NCBI GenBank assembly: GCA_019636475.1
Contig: JAHBXN010000001.1
Coordinates: 310,001 to 374,000, forward strand
Reading direction: 5' to 3'
DNA from: Phycisphaerae bacterium
Lineage (GTDB): Bacteria; Planctomycetota; Phycisphaerae; UBA1845; UTPLA1
Length of the DNA: 64,000 bases
The first letter of the stretch is position 1. The number at the start of each line of letters is the position of its first letter. The position numbers were made by a program, and so were the translations under genes. The notes beneath the pieces are model-generated. The model worked only from the letters and a program-made list of their open reading frames with translations, searched no databases and was not told the origin of the DNA. Below, piece by piece: positions 36,070 through 44,330 of this stretch.

Positions 36070-37272
36070 ATGGATTTCACCAGCCAAGCCGCGATCCGCC
36101 TCACCTGCCCACGTGGAGCGGCGGAACTTTTGCGCGCCGAGATCGAACAACTCGGCTTCAGGGTGGACACCGTCGGCCACTCCGTCGTTGAAACATCTGG
36201 AACACTGATCGACGCCATGCGGATGAATCTCCACCTGCGGACGGCTGTCAACGTACTCTATCAGCTTGCGCAGTTTCCTTGTGACGGCCCCGATGAGCTT
36301 TACCGCGCCGTTCGCGACGTACCGTGGGAAAACTGGCTCTCCCCCGATACCTATTTCACTGTTGTCTCACGCGGAAATCACCCGAGCATCGACAACTTCA
36401 TGTATGTCAATCAGCGCGTAAAGGACGCGGTCGTTGATCGGATGATCGAACACTTCGGCCGCCGCCCGGATACCGGCTCTGAACGCGACGGCTTCGTCCT
36501 CAATGTCATCTGGTTCGGCGAGACCGCCGAATTGTTCGTCAACACTTCCGGGCGCAAGCTCTCGGACCGCGGCTACAGGAAACTGCCGCATGATGCTCCC
36601 ATGTCGGAATCTCTGGCCGCTGCGGTGATTCTCGCCACCGGCTACGACGGATCCGTGTCACTGACCAATCCGATGTGCGGCAGCGGCACGCTCGCCATTG
36701 AGGCCGCGCTGATTGCCACGGGAAGGCCGCCGGGGCTCTTCCGCACGCATTACGGCTTTCAGCACATTCGCGGTTTCGATGAAGACGCCTGGCGGGAAAT
36801 GCGAATCGCCGCAAAGAAGATGCGCAACCGGGTGGAGCCCAAACCCATCGTCGCGACTGATATGGACCCCCGCGCGATCGACGCCGCGCGGAGAAATGCC
36901 GAGACCGCCGGCGTGCACCATATGATCGAATTTCACCAGTGCGATTTCACCAATACCCCCCTGCCAAGCGACAAAGGCGTGGTGGTGCTCAATCCAGAAT
37001 ACGGCATGCGGATGGGCGAAATCAAAGCGCTCGAGTCAACCTACGCACGAATCGGCGACTTCTTCAAACAAAAATGCAGAGGCCATTCAGGCTACGTATT
37101 CTCCGGGAACCTCGAACTTGCGAAGAAAATCGGGCTGACGGCCAAACGCCGCATCATCTTCTTCAATGCCCGGATCGAATGCAGGCTACTTATGTACGAG
37201 TTGTACGAGGGATCTCGCCGAAAGCCGAAGCCCGGCGCGGAAAGTGCCGCTGATTCCGCCCAACACGGATAG
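36070..37272 (+). CDS. THUMP-domain class I RNA methyltransferase (RlmL-like)
   Basis: The protein has 400 residues and starts at an ATG preceded by GGAG. An N-terminal ferredoxin-like/THUMP region (about 1-160) precedes a UPF0020 methyltransferase domain: NPMCGSGTLAIEAALIA (SAM-binding), VATDMDPRAIDAARRN, and at motif IV VVVLNPEYGMRMG. That motif is usually N-P-P-Y-G; here the second Pro is Glu. It matches the N-terminal half of RlmL, which makes m2G2445 in 23S rRNA. The exact target is inferred. Confidence 0.88.
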   Translation: MDFTSQAAIRLTCPRGAAELLRAEIEQLGFRVDTVGHSVVETSGTLIDAMRMNLHLRTAVNVLYQLAQFPCDGPDELYRAVRDVPWENWLSPDTYFTVVSRGNHPSIDNFMYVNQRVKDAVVDRMIEHFGRRPDTGSERDGFVLNVIWFGETAELFVNTSGRKLSDRGYRKLPHDAPMSESLAAAVILATGYDGSVSLTNPMCGSGTLAIEAALIATGRPPGLFRTHYGFQHIRGFDEDAWREMRIAAKKMRNRVEPKPIVATDMDPRAIDAARRNAETAGVHHMIEFHQCDFTNTPLPSDKGVVVLNPEYGMRMGEIKALESTYARIGDFFKQKCRGHSGYVFSGNLELAKKIGLTAKRRIIFFNARIECRLLMYELYEGSRRKPKPGAESAADSAQHG

Positions 37273-37290
37273 CGATCAGAGCATTGCCGC

Positions 37291-38658
37291 GTGTTCCCCG
37301 ATCAGCCCGATTCCATGATGCCGGATGCGACCGTGAATAGCAGACTGGATCCTCCAGCCAAGCCGCCGGTTCAGCGGGTGTCGTACATTCGGCACATTTT
37401 TGCACTGCTCCTGGTCTTCGGCACGATCGAAGCGGCGCAGCAGCGGGGCATTGCATGGTTCGACTGGACCGCTTCCACCGGATTGAATCCCGCGTTTCAG
37501 GAAGCATGGGCCTGGCGAATCGGCCGGCTCGACCTGCGCTATCGCCTGCTCGACGCCGCGTATCTGCCTGAGGTGCAGCGAGTCTACAACGTCTATCCGC
37601 CGCTCATCACGCTCATTACATACCTCGCCGTGTGGATGGTTCCCGTCGAAACAGCGATGCCTACGCCTGAATCGATGCCGGCATTTCACATCCTGCCGCT
37701 GATCGTATTCGGAATTTCAGTGCCGCTGACAGCATACGCCGTGTTCTTCAGACGGACTCGAAGCGTGGCCGCAGCCGCTTTGCTCACACTGGCACTTGTT
37801 GGCGGCTCAGCGGTCATGCCCTGCATTGCGGCCGCCCGGCAGGACTACATCTATCACCAGAATCACTTGCTCTCGCAAGTCGGGCTGCTACTGTTGGCAG
37901 GAGAATTGTTCGGGAGACGCCGCGCATGGGTCTTGTTGGTCGGTCTATTGATCGCCGCGTGGACGAGGCAACTCACCATTTTCTTCGCACTGCCGATCTT
38001 GTATGTCCTCGCCACTTCAATCGCGCGGCTTCAGCACGGGGACCAACCTGCGATGGCCGACGTCAGTTCCCTCCGATTCGGTAAGCTCGCATCACTCGCG
38101 ATCGGAATCGCGTTTATCGTGTGCGTCCCTTTGGCGATGAATCAAGCGAAATTCGGAAATGCGTTCGACAGCGGCTATCAGCACCTTTACCACGATCGGA
38201 CCACCCCAGCCGCCATCAATGCGCGCCAGTATGGCCTTTTCTCACCTCACTTCGTCGGCATGAATGCTTATTATATGAATACGGCGCTCCCGTTCAGCTT
38301 CGACGACGACAACCGGATTCGTTTCGATCCGTCTCCGCACGGTACCGCCCTCTGGTTCACGACGCCGATCGCGTTGCTTGCAGTCATCGGCATTTGCCGA
38401 AAGCCTCGAGATCAGGTTGCCTTCGCACTGTGTGTTGGCTCCATGCCGATCGTGCTTGCGCACCTGTTTTATCACAACACTGGCTATGTTCAGCATGGCT
38501 ACTACCGGTTTGCACTCGATTACCTGCCGGTCTGGCTCGTTGCTGCGGCTCCGTGGCTTATGAGAGGGCGACAGCGCTGGCTTTCCACCGCATGCATCCT
38601 GTGGAGTGTGGCGTATTTCGCCTACCTGCGGCACGCCTTGCCATCAACGGCGCTATAG
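37291..38658 (+). CDS. Polytopic membrane protein, first of three paralogues
   Basis: The protein has 455 residues and about ten membrane helices. The GTG at 37291 or the ATG at 37315 could start it. No catalytic motif is recognisable. It shares landmarks in the same order with the genes at 39420 and 40739: WRIGRLDLRYR near the N-terminus, RVYNVYPPLITLIT, MNQAKFGNAFDSGYQHLY in a loop after the middle helices, and FYHNTGYVQHGYYRFALDY near the end. The general look (periplasmic loop after helix 1, many helices) is reminiscent of GT-C glycosyltransferases, but I cannot show it. It precedes nuoE. Confidence 0.75.
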   Translation: MFPDQPDSMMPDATVNSRLDPPAKPPVQRVSYIRHIFALLLVFGTIEAAQQRGIAWFDWTASTGLNPAFQEAWAWRIGRLDLRYRLLDAAYLPEVQRVYNVYPPLITLITYLAVWMVPVETAMPTPESMPAFHILPLIVFGISVPLTAYAVFFRRTRSVAAAALLTLALVGGSAVMPCIAAARQDYIYHQNHLLSQVGLLLLAGELFGRRRAWVLLVGLLIAAWTRQLTIFFALPILYVLATSIARLQHGDQPAMADVSSLRFGKLASLAIGIAFIVCVPLAMNQAKFGNAFDSGYQHLYHDRTTPAAINARQYGLFSPHFVGMNAYYMNTALPFSFDDDNRIRFDPSPHGTALWFTTPIALLAVIGICRKPRDQVAFALCVGSMPIVLAHLFYHNTGYVQHGYYRFALDYLPVWLVAAAPWLMRGRQRWLSTACILWSVAYFAYLRHALPSTAL

Positions 38659-38773
38659 CGAAGCAAGTCGCCCGCCCCCGTAAGGACGTGCGTTCCTGCC
38701 GTCGATCGGTTAGACTTCGGCCCGTGTCGCGAGCCTTCGAATCATCGCGATCGATCGAGATTTGAGGTGTTAC

Positions 38774-39418
38774 ATGGCTTGGCAGGCAATTGACCGCCGC
38801 ACCCCCGTGTTCGACTCCGAAGCGCCCCCGTCGCTCAGCGAAACCGTGCGTGAGAAGATTCGTTCGTTCCTTCCCCGCTACGAGACCAAGCGCGCCGCCC
38901 TGCTGCCGGCGCTTCATGTGGTACAGAACACGCTGGGCCACATCAGTTATCAGGCGATGTCCGAAATTGCGGAGCTCCTCGAGATTCCACCCAGCGCGGT
39001 GCTCGATACGCTCACGTTCTACACCCACTTCTGGGATCACCAAAAAGGCCGGAAGGTCATTGTGGCCTGCCGAAGCCTGTCCTGCCAGGTCATGGGTGGC
39101 GATGCCGTTCTCGCTGCACTCAAGGACGAACTGAAGATCGAGGAGCACGGCACCACAGCCGACGGCAGCTACAGCCTGCTCACGGAAGAGTGCCTCGCCG
39201 CCTGCGATCATGCTCCCTGCATGCTGATCAACGAGAAATTGCACAAGTCCGTAAAGCCGGACGATGTGAAGAAGATTCTCAAAGACCCGAAAAACGATCA
39301 AATCGCGCCGCAAAGGTCCGATCTTTTCGATCCCCCTTCACAAGCCGTCGGCGACGGTGGCGACGCCACGAAGATCATCGAAAAGACGTCCGACATTCAG
39401 GAGATGCGGGAGTCGTGA
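38774..39418 (+). CDS. nuoE: NADH-quinone oxidoreductase subunit E
   Basis: This is the thioredoxin-like [2Fe-2S] subunit of the NADH-oxidising module of complex I. The protein has 214 residues, from the ATG at 38774 with GAGG upstream. Cluster ligands: CRSLSC (C-x4-C) and CLAACDHAPC (C-x3-C). A roughly 45-residue polar C-terminal extension (from DPKNDQIAPQ) is beyond the usual end. nuoF follows only after two membrane-protein genes, which is unusual because nuoE and nuoF are normally adjacent. Confidence 0.94.
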   Translation: MAWQAIDRRTPVFDSEAPPSLSETVREKIRSFLPRYETKRAALLPALHVVQNTLGHISYQAMSEIAELLEIPPSAVLDTLTFYTHFWDHQKGRKVIVACRSLSCQVMGGDAVLAALKDELKIEEHGTTADGSYSLLTEECLAACDHAPCMLINEKLHKSVKPDDVKKILKDPKNDQIAPQRSDLFDPPSQAVGDGGDATKIIEKTSDIQEMRES

Positions 39419-39419
39419 C

Positions 39420-40742
39420 TTGGCAGATCCCGCCGCGAATCAGAATCCGCGGATCGGCTCCGGCAAGCCGCAAGCGAGACATGTCGCCCTGATCTTCGGT
39501 CTCATGGCGGTCGGCGTTTATCTGACGGCGGGGCCTCGCCTACAACTTTCCGAATGGCGTGTGGCGCCGGACGTCAATCCCAATGTCATTGAAGCCATGG
39601 CCTGGCGACACGGCCGCCTCGACCTCCCCGTCCGTTCCGCCCACCCTGAACGCGCCGGCCAGCGACCGCTCGATACGGCCGTGCGAGAGAATAAAGTCTG
39701 GAACGTCTTTCCGCCGCTCTTCACATTCATAACTTACGGCGCACTGACACTTCAAGACTGGCAGGGCGTCGGCTCCGACGGCGACTCCGTCTTCCATCCC
39801 GCATGGTATGTCGCAATCGTGGCACTCCCACTTCCGCTCGTCGCATTCTGGGCCTTTTCGCGGGCCGCATCCTCGGCCGGTCTTCGATCGAACGGCCATT
39901 CCGCCTATATGACCGCCGCTGTTCTTTCAGCCTACCTCATTCTCGGGACGCCCCTGCTATTGATTCTCGAAGGCTGTCGCGACGGGTCCGTGGCAGTGAA
40001 TCAGGTCTTCGCCACGGTCGGTTTACTGCTCGTCGCCGGCGATCTGCTCGGCAATCGAAGGATCTGGCCGGCCGCGATCGGTTGCACCATCGGGCTGTGG
40101 TCGCGTCAACTGACCGTGATTTATCTGGTCGCGGTGGCGTGGACCGCCTGGTCGGCCGCCGCAAGCGCACGATCTCGCCGGATCCGGATGACGGTCGTTG
40201 CACTCGCCGCGTGCATGGGCTTCGGAAGCGTCGCTACGCTGAATGAGTTGAAATTCGGCTCGCCGTTTGAAAGCGGCTACGGTCTGATCTACGAGGGCCG
40301 TGACGACGTTTACGCTCGTCGCTATGCCGAATTCGGCCGCGCGTTCGATCCGAGATTCATTCCGCGCAACGCATGGCACATGTGGGCGGCTCCTCCGATG
40401 GTGGAGCCACGCGGCTCACTCGCAATTCGCGTCACGGGAGATCCGGACGGTGCGGCATTCTGGTATGCATCTCCGCTGCTTCTCTACGTGCTGTTCGACG
40501 CGCGCCGATGGTGGCGCGATTCGGATCGGCGCGGCCTCATGCTCTGTTCAATGGCAGTGATGCTTGCTTTGCTGTGCTATCACAACACCGGTTCCGTTCA
40601 ACGGGGGTTTCACCGTTTCGCGATGGACTTTGTTCCGATCTGGCTGGCAGTAATCGCCCCGGATCTCTTTAACGGCCGGCGAACATGGATTACACTCGGC
40701 CTGCTTGCTTATAGCGCCCTCTACTTCCATCTGATTGCATGA
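39420..40742 (+). CDS. Polytopic membrane protein, second of three paralogues
   Basis: The protein has 440 residues if it starts at TTG 39420, just past the nuoE stop with GGGAG upstream; the frame also opens earlier, inside nuoE. It shares the paralogue landmarks AWRHGRLDLPVRS, KVWNVFPPLFTFIT, LNELKFGSPFESGYGLIY and CYHNTGSVQRGFHRFAMDF. It has about ten hydrophobic helices. It overlaps the third paralogue by four bases (ATGA), so these genes are translationally coupled. No enzyme motif was recognised. Confidence 0.75.
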   Translation: MADPAANQNPRIGSGKPQARHVALIFGLMAVGVYLTAGPRLQLSEWRVAPDVNPNVIEAMAWRHGRLDLPVRSAHPERAGQRPLDTAVRENKVWNVFPPLFTFITYGALTLQDWQGVGSDGDSVFHPAWYVAIVALPLPLVAFWAFSRAASSAGLRSNGHSAYMTAAVLSAYLILGTPLLLILEGCRDGSVAVNQVFATVGLLLVAGDLLGNRRIWPAAIGCTIGLWSRQLTVIYLVAVAWTAWSAAASARSRRIRMTVVALAACMGFGSVATLNELKFGSPFESGYGLIYEGRDDVYARRYAEFGRAFDPRFIPRNAWHMWAAPPMVEPRGSLAIRVTGDPDGAAFWYASPLLLYVLFDARRWWRDSDRRGLMLCSMAVMLALLCYHNTGSVQRGFHRFAMDFVPIWLAVIAPDLFNGRRTWITLGLLAYSALYFHLIA

Positions 40743-42001
40743 GTGCCGCGATTCCGACATCCCCGAAAAACGAATCACGGCTCCGCGCGATGGGCTGCTT
40801 CGTACTCCTCGCAGTTGCACTGAACGTGTCCCTTGGCGACAAGGTGCGACTCTCGCAGTGGCATGTTGACTCGGACGTCAACGCCGCCGTCGCCGAAGGC
40901 GCCGCTTGGCTCAATGGCCGGCTCGACATACCGTTTCGAGGCACAGACGCCTCAAACGCCGATGAACGACCGTGGGACACCGCCGCATTCGACGGAAAAG
41001 TCTATAACGTGTTCCCGCCTCTGGTCGCCTTGCTGACCGTGGTACTGCACCCGCTACATTCGATGCTGCTCGGTCTACCCGATGGTGTCTGGTCGCCTTG
41101 GACGTTCGCCTGGCTGGTCTATTGGCCGTTGCCGATCACTGCTTTCCTCGTCTTCAGGCGGCGCGTGGGTGACTCGGCATGGGGAGCATTACTCGCGTTT
41201 GGATTCATCGGGGCAACAGCCGTTTATCCGAATCTGCAACTCACCGGCCGCGGACTGCTCGGCCAGATGAATCACACCCTCTCAGGCATCGGCCTGCTGA
41301 TTCTTGCGGACGACCTGCTCGGGCCGCGCCGCTTCTGGCCGGGACTCATCGGCCTGTTTATCGCGACCTACACTCGTCAGGTCACCCTTCTTTACGGGCT
41401 GGCATTAATATGGGCGGCATGGCATTTCCGCGGACCGAAGATGGCGGCGGGCTGCCTTGGAGCCATTATCATCATTGTGGCACCGCTTCTGATGCTGAAT
41501 CAGGCGAAGTTCGGCAGTCCGTTCGAATTCGGCTACAAGTACATTTACGTCGGCCGCGATGATGAATTCGCCCGAAACTGCGCACAGTATGGCGTATTCT
41601 CGCCCCACTTCCTGCCTGGCAATGCATGGTTTATGCACCTGGCCTTGCCGGAACTGGCCGAGTTGGACCCCAACAGGCTATTGATCCGCGAAGCCAACCC
41701 GTATGGAACCAGCATCTGGATCACGACGCCGCTCCTTCTGCTCGTCCTTTGGAATGCCGGCACCTGGTGGTCCAGCCTGGCCGGCCGTGCCATGATGCTA
41801 TGCACTTTGCTCATCATGGCGGTGCTCTTATGTTATCATACCCCCGGACACTGGGGGCATGGTTACAGCCGATTCGCGATGGATTTCATCGTGATCTGGT
41901 TGGTTGTAATCGCACCGCTGACGCGCGGATGCCGTCGAACGCCGGCCACGCTGGCCTGCATCGCATGGAGCGCGTGGTATTTTCAGTGTCTCAAGGTGTA
42001 A
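40739..42001 (+). CDS. Polytopic membrane protein, third of three paralogues
   Basis: The protein has 420 residues; its ATG overlaps the previous stop (ATGA). Paralogue landmarks: AWLNGRLDIPFRG, KVYNVFPPLVALLT, LNQAKFGSPFEFGYKYIY and CYHTPGHWGHGYSRFAMDF. About ten membrane helices. About 95 bases separate it from nuoF. The family's role is unknown. Its place inside the nuoE-nuoF run suggests either simple insertion or some link to the membrane energy chain. Confidence 0.75.
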   Translation: MSAAIPTSPKNESRLRAMGCFVLLAVALNVSLGDKVRLSQWHVDSDVNAAVAEGAAWLNGRLDIPFRGTDASNADERPWDTAAFDGKVYNVFPPLVALLTVVLHPLHSMLLGLPDGVWSPWTFAWLVYWPLPITAFLVFRRRVGDSAWGALLAFGFIGATAVYPNLQLTGRGLLGQMNHTLSGIGLLILADDLLGPRRFWPGLIGLFIATYTRQVTLLYGLALIWAAWHFRGPKMAAGCLGAIIIIVAPLLMLNQAKFGSPFEFGYKYIYVGRDDEFARNCAQYGVFSPHFLPGNAWFMHLALPELAELDPNRLLIREANPYGTSIWITTPLLLLVLWNAGTWWSSLAGRAMMLCTLLIMAVLLCYHTPGHWGHGYSRFAMDFIVIWLVVIAPLTRGCRRTPATLACIAWSAWYFQCLKV

Positions 42002-42096
42002 CAAGTGCGATAGGCCGGATGCGAATCGCGAAATTCAACGCACATCGCGGACCGCACGAGTGGTCCTAGGACTTGCTCCGGCAAACCTGCGATTTC

Positions 42097-43455
42097 ATGG
42101 ACAAACCCATGCCAAAATATGAACCCGTCCTGCTCAGGAATCTCGGCGTCGAAAACATCCGGTCTCTCAAGACCTACCAGTCGCGCGGCGGATACGAAAC
42201 CGCCAGGAAAGTCCTCACCACCCTGACGCCCGATGCCGTTATTGAGACAGTCAAGGCGAGCGGCCTGCGCGGCCGTGGCGGCGCCGGTTTTCCCTGCGGC
42301 ATGAAATGGTCATTCCTGCCACCCAACCGCGAAGTGACATACCTCTGTGTCAACGCAGATGAATCGGAACCGGGCACCTTTTGCAATCGCGTGCTGATGG
42401 AGGAAGACCCGCACCAACTGCTCGAGGGCATTCTTATCTCCGGCTATGCGACTCGCACGACCACCGCATATATCTACATGCGAGTCGAATTCCACGAGCA
42501 GTTCCACATCCTCCAGAAAGCCCTCGACGAAGCCTACGCCGCCGGTTTCTTCGGCAAGAACATCTTCGGCACCCCCTTCTCCATGAACTGCTACATCCAT
42601 CGCGGCGCGGGCGCCTACGTCTGCGGCGAGGAGACCGGCCTCATCGAAAGCCTTGAAGGCAAGCGGGGGTGGCCGCGGATCAAGCCGCCCTTCCCAGCCA
42701 TTGAAGGTCTCTTCCGCCGCCCCACCGTCGTCAACAACGTCGAAACCCTCTGCTGCGTCGTTCACATCTTCGAACGCGGCGCGGAATGGTTCAAATCCAT
42801 CGGCACCGAAGGCTCCGCCGGGCCGAAGCTCTACACCCTCAGCGGCCCGGTCAACCGCCCTGGATGTTTTGAAGCGCCCCTCGGTCTTTCATGCCGGGAA
42901 CTTATTTTCGGCGACGACTACGGCCGCGGCATGAAAGACGGCAAGCGCGTGAAAGGCTGTATCCCCGGCGGGCTGTCGGTTGGCGTTCTCACGGAAGCCG
43001 AGCTCGACTGCAAGCTCGACTTCGACGATGTCCGCAAGTACGGCCTGCTCGGTCTCGGCACCGCCGGCGCGATCGTCATTCCCCACGATGCCGACATCCG
43101 CCAGGTGCTGGCCAACATCACGCGGTTCTACAGTTCCGAAAGCTGCGGCCAGTGCACCCAGTGCCGCGAGGGCACCAACTGGGCCTACAAGATCGCGTTG
43201 CGCATCGCCCTTGGCGCCGGCCGCATGACAGACCTGGACCTGCTCGAAGAGATCACGACCAACATGGGCATGATGCCCGGCCTCTCGATCTGCGGCCTGC
43301 CGGACGGCGCCTGCTTCCCCATCCGCACCATCGTCCGGAAGTTCCGCGCCGAATTCGAAGACCACATCCGCAAGCAGGAACCCCACCGGGTGGAGACCGT
43401 CCTCAAACGCCTGAACCCGGCGACGTACGAGTTGCCGATTCTGGGGGCTCGCTGA
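42097..43455 (+). CDS. nuoF: NADH-quinone oxidoreductase subunit F
   Basis: This is the FMN and NADH-binding subunit of complex I. The protein has 452 residues from ATG 42097 (42109 is an alternative; the TTG at 42073 is less likely). The FMN/NADH region has GLRGRGGAGFPCGMKW and VNADESEPGTFCNR. The [4Fe-4S] ligands are in ESCGQCTQCREGT plus a later Cys in SICGLPDGACFP. Its last 135 bases (43321-43455) are repeated at 44140-44274. No nuoG follows; instead an accessory region begins. Confidence 0.95.
   Translation: MDKPMPKYEPVLLRNLGVENIRSLKTYQSRGGYETARKVLTTLTPDAVIETVKASGLRGRGGAGFPCGMKWSFLPPNREVTYLCVNADESEPGTFCNRVLMEEDPHQLLEGILISGYATRTTTAYIYMRVEFHEQFHILQKALDEAYAAGFFGKNIFGTPFSMNCYIHRGAGAYVCGEETGLIESLEGKRGWPRIKPPFPAIEGLFRRPTVVNNVETLCCVVHIFERGAEWFKSIGTEGSAGPKLYTLSGPVNRPGCFEAPLGLSCRELIFGDDYGRGMKDGKRVKGCIPGGLSVGVLTEAELDCKLDFDDVRKYGLLGLGTAGAIVIPHDADIRQVLANITRFYSSESCGQCTQCREGTNWAYKIALRIALGAGRMTDLDLLEEITTNMGMMPGLSICGLPDGACFPIRTIVRKFRAEFEDHIRKQEPHRVETVLKRLNPATYELPILGAR
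43321..43455 (+). repeat. Direct repeat copy A (3' end of nuoF)
   Basis: 135 bases, including the nuoF stop codon, align without gaps to 44140-44274 at an offset of 819 bases. By eye there are 10 mismatches (about 93% identity), half of them within the first 30 bases. Similarity stops at the stop codon. This copy belongs to intact nuoF. Confidence 0.95.
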
Positions 43456-43467
43456 GTCATTTTGCGA

Positions 43468-43500
43468 CTCTCCCTTGAAAGGAGAGGCTGGATGAGGGTG
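43468..43500. repeat. CTCTCCC...GGAGAG...GATGAGGG-type hairpin element
   Basis: CTCTCC (43468-43473) pairs with GGAGAG (43481-43486) around CTTGAAA, followed by GCTGGATGAGGGTG. This outline, a CTCTCCC/GGGAGAG hairpin then CTGGG-TGAGGG, matches a short intergenic element that I know from many bacterial genomes. It begins 13 bases after the nuoF stop, at the junction with the inserted cassette. A second small hairpin, CCCCG/CGGGG, lies at 43510-43525. Confidence 0.6.
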
Positions 43501-43556
43501 ATTCCTGACCCCCGTGCCAGCGGGGCGAGTGTGGTGAAGCGGAGAATGCCTTTCCC

Positions 43557-43838
43557 GTGTTCGATCGAATCTTGAAAAAGATGCGAGAGTTGATCCGTAC
43601 CGGTCAATACATCGCCACAACCCACGCGCTCGACGAGATGGAAGCCGACGGCCTCATCATTTTCGATGTCGAGCATTGCATCCTGGCTGGCCGAATTCTG
43701 GTGCGCCAGAAGGATCGCATGACCGGAGAGTGGAAATACGTGGTGGAAGGGCCGGCGCTCGACCACAAGCTTATTCACGTCGTTGCAAAAATCGGGCCCA
43801 CCGGTAAGCTGATCATTATCACGGTCTATCGGGTGTAA
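43557..43838 (+). CDS. DUF4258 protein, probable toxin of a toxin-antitoxin pair
   Basis: The protein has 93 residues and a GTG start about eleven bases after GGAGA. The DUF4258 pattern is visible: RTGQYIATTHALDEMEADGL, CILAGRILVRQKD and an ending of beta strands LIHVVAKIGPTGKLIIITVY. The family resembles RelE/MqsR-like folds and is often found next to YgiT-type zinc-finger proteins, as here (17 bases to the next start). It is flanked by the duplicated nuoF end, which marks it as recently arrived. Confidence 0.75.
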   Translation: MFDRILKKMRELIRTGQYIATTHALDEMEADGLIIFDVEHCILAGRILVRQKDRMTGEWKYVVEGPALDHKLIHVVAKIGPTGKLIIITVYRV

Positions 43839-43854
43839 TCGTGGGACGGCAGTT

Positions 43855-44091
43855 ATGGTGTGCGACATCTGTGGAAACAAGAAGGCCCGCGTCCGCCGAA
43901 TCACGCGCAGCTTCGGTCGCGGCCGCTCGACGTTTCTGATCGAAAACGTGCCGGTCGTTTCCTGCCCATCCTGCGGCGAAAGCTACCTGACGGCCGCCAC
44001 GCTGAAGGAAATCGAGCGCATCCGCCTCCACTGGCGCGAGCTGGCGGTCGATACCAACATCCCATTGGCGAAGTTCGAGGGCGCGGCCTGA
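43855..44091 (+). CDS. YgiT-type zinc-finger protein, probable antitoxin
   Basis: The protein has 78 residues. Two zinc-binding pairs, CDIC at 3-6 and CPSC further on, bracket the typical YgiT strand RITRSFGRGRSTFLIENVPV. A short helix region follows (TLKEIERIRLHWRELAV). The C-terminal helix-turn-helix of full-length MqsA is absent, as in many short YgiT proteins paired with DUF4258. It probably neutralises the product of the gene just upstream and may autoregulate the pair. Confidence 0.78.
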   Translation: MVCDICGNKKARVRRITRSFGRGRSTFLIENVPVVSCPSCGESYLTAATLKEIERIRLHWRELAVDTNIPLAKFEGAA

Positions 44092-44139
44092 CAGCGGAAA
44101 CAAGGGACCTGCTGCTTGGCCAGTGGGCCGAAGGGCTTC

Positions 44140-44274
44140 ATCCGCACGATCGTCCCGAAGTCCCGCGGAGAATTCGAAGACCACATCCGCAAGCAGGAGC
44201 CCCACCGCGTGGAGACCGTCCTCAAACGCCTGAACCCGGCGACGTACGAGCTGCCGATTCTGGGGGCGCGTTGA
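44140..44274 (+). pseudogene. nuoF: Direct repeat copy B: orphan 3' fragment of nuoF
   Basis: 135 bases, about 93% identical to the end of nuoF and translating in the same phase to the NuoF C-terminus (EFEDHIRKQEPHRVETVLKR, then LNPATYELPILGAR and stop). There is no start or upstream domain, so it is a remnant. Identity is perfect in long blocks (44170-44198 and 44209-44250), arguing for recent duplication or continuing gene conversion. It lies at the far side of the DUF4258/YgiT cassette. Confidence 0.93.
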
Positions 44275-44330
44275 CTTGATCCAAAATCATCGTCCGCAAT
44301 GGTCGCTGTGATCGCAGTGAGGAATTCTGC

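Noticed and set aside
43855-44279. A gene made by fusing a frame through the YgiT region with the duplicated nuoF end (43860-44279)
   Set aside because: The upstream part is in the wrong frame relative to the clear zinc-finger protein. Only the last 45 codons match NuoF, so this is a remnant and not a fusion gene.
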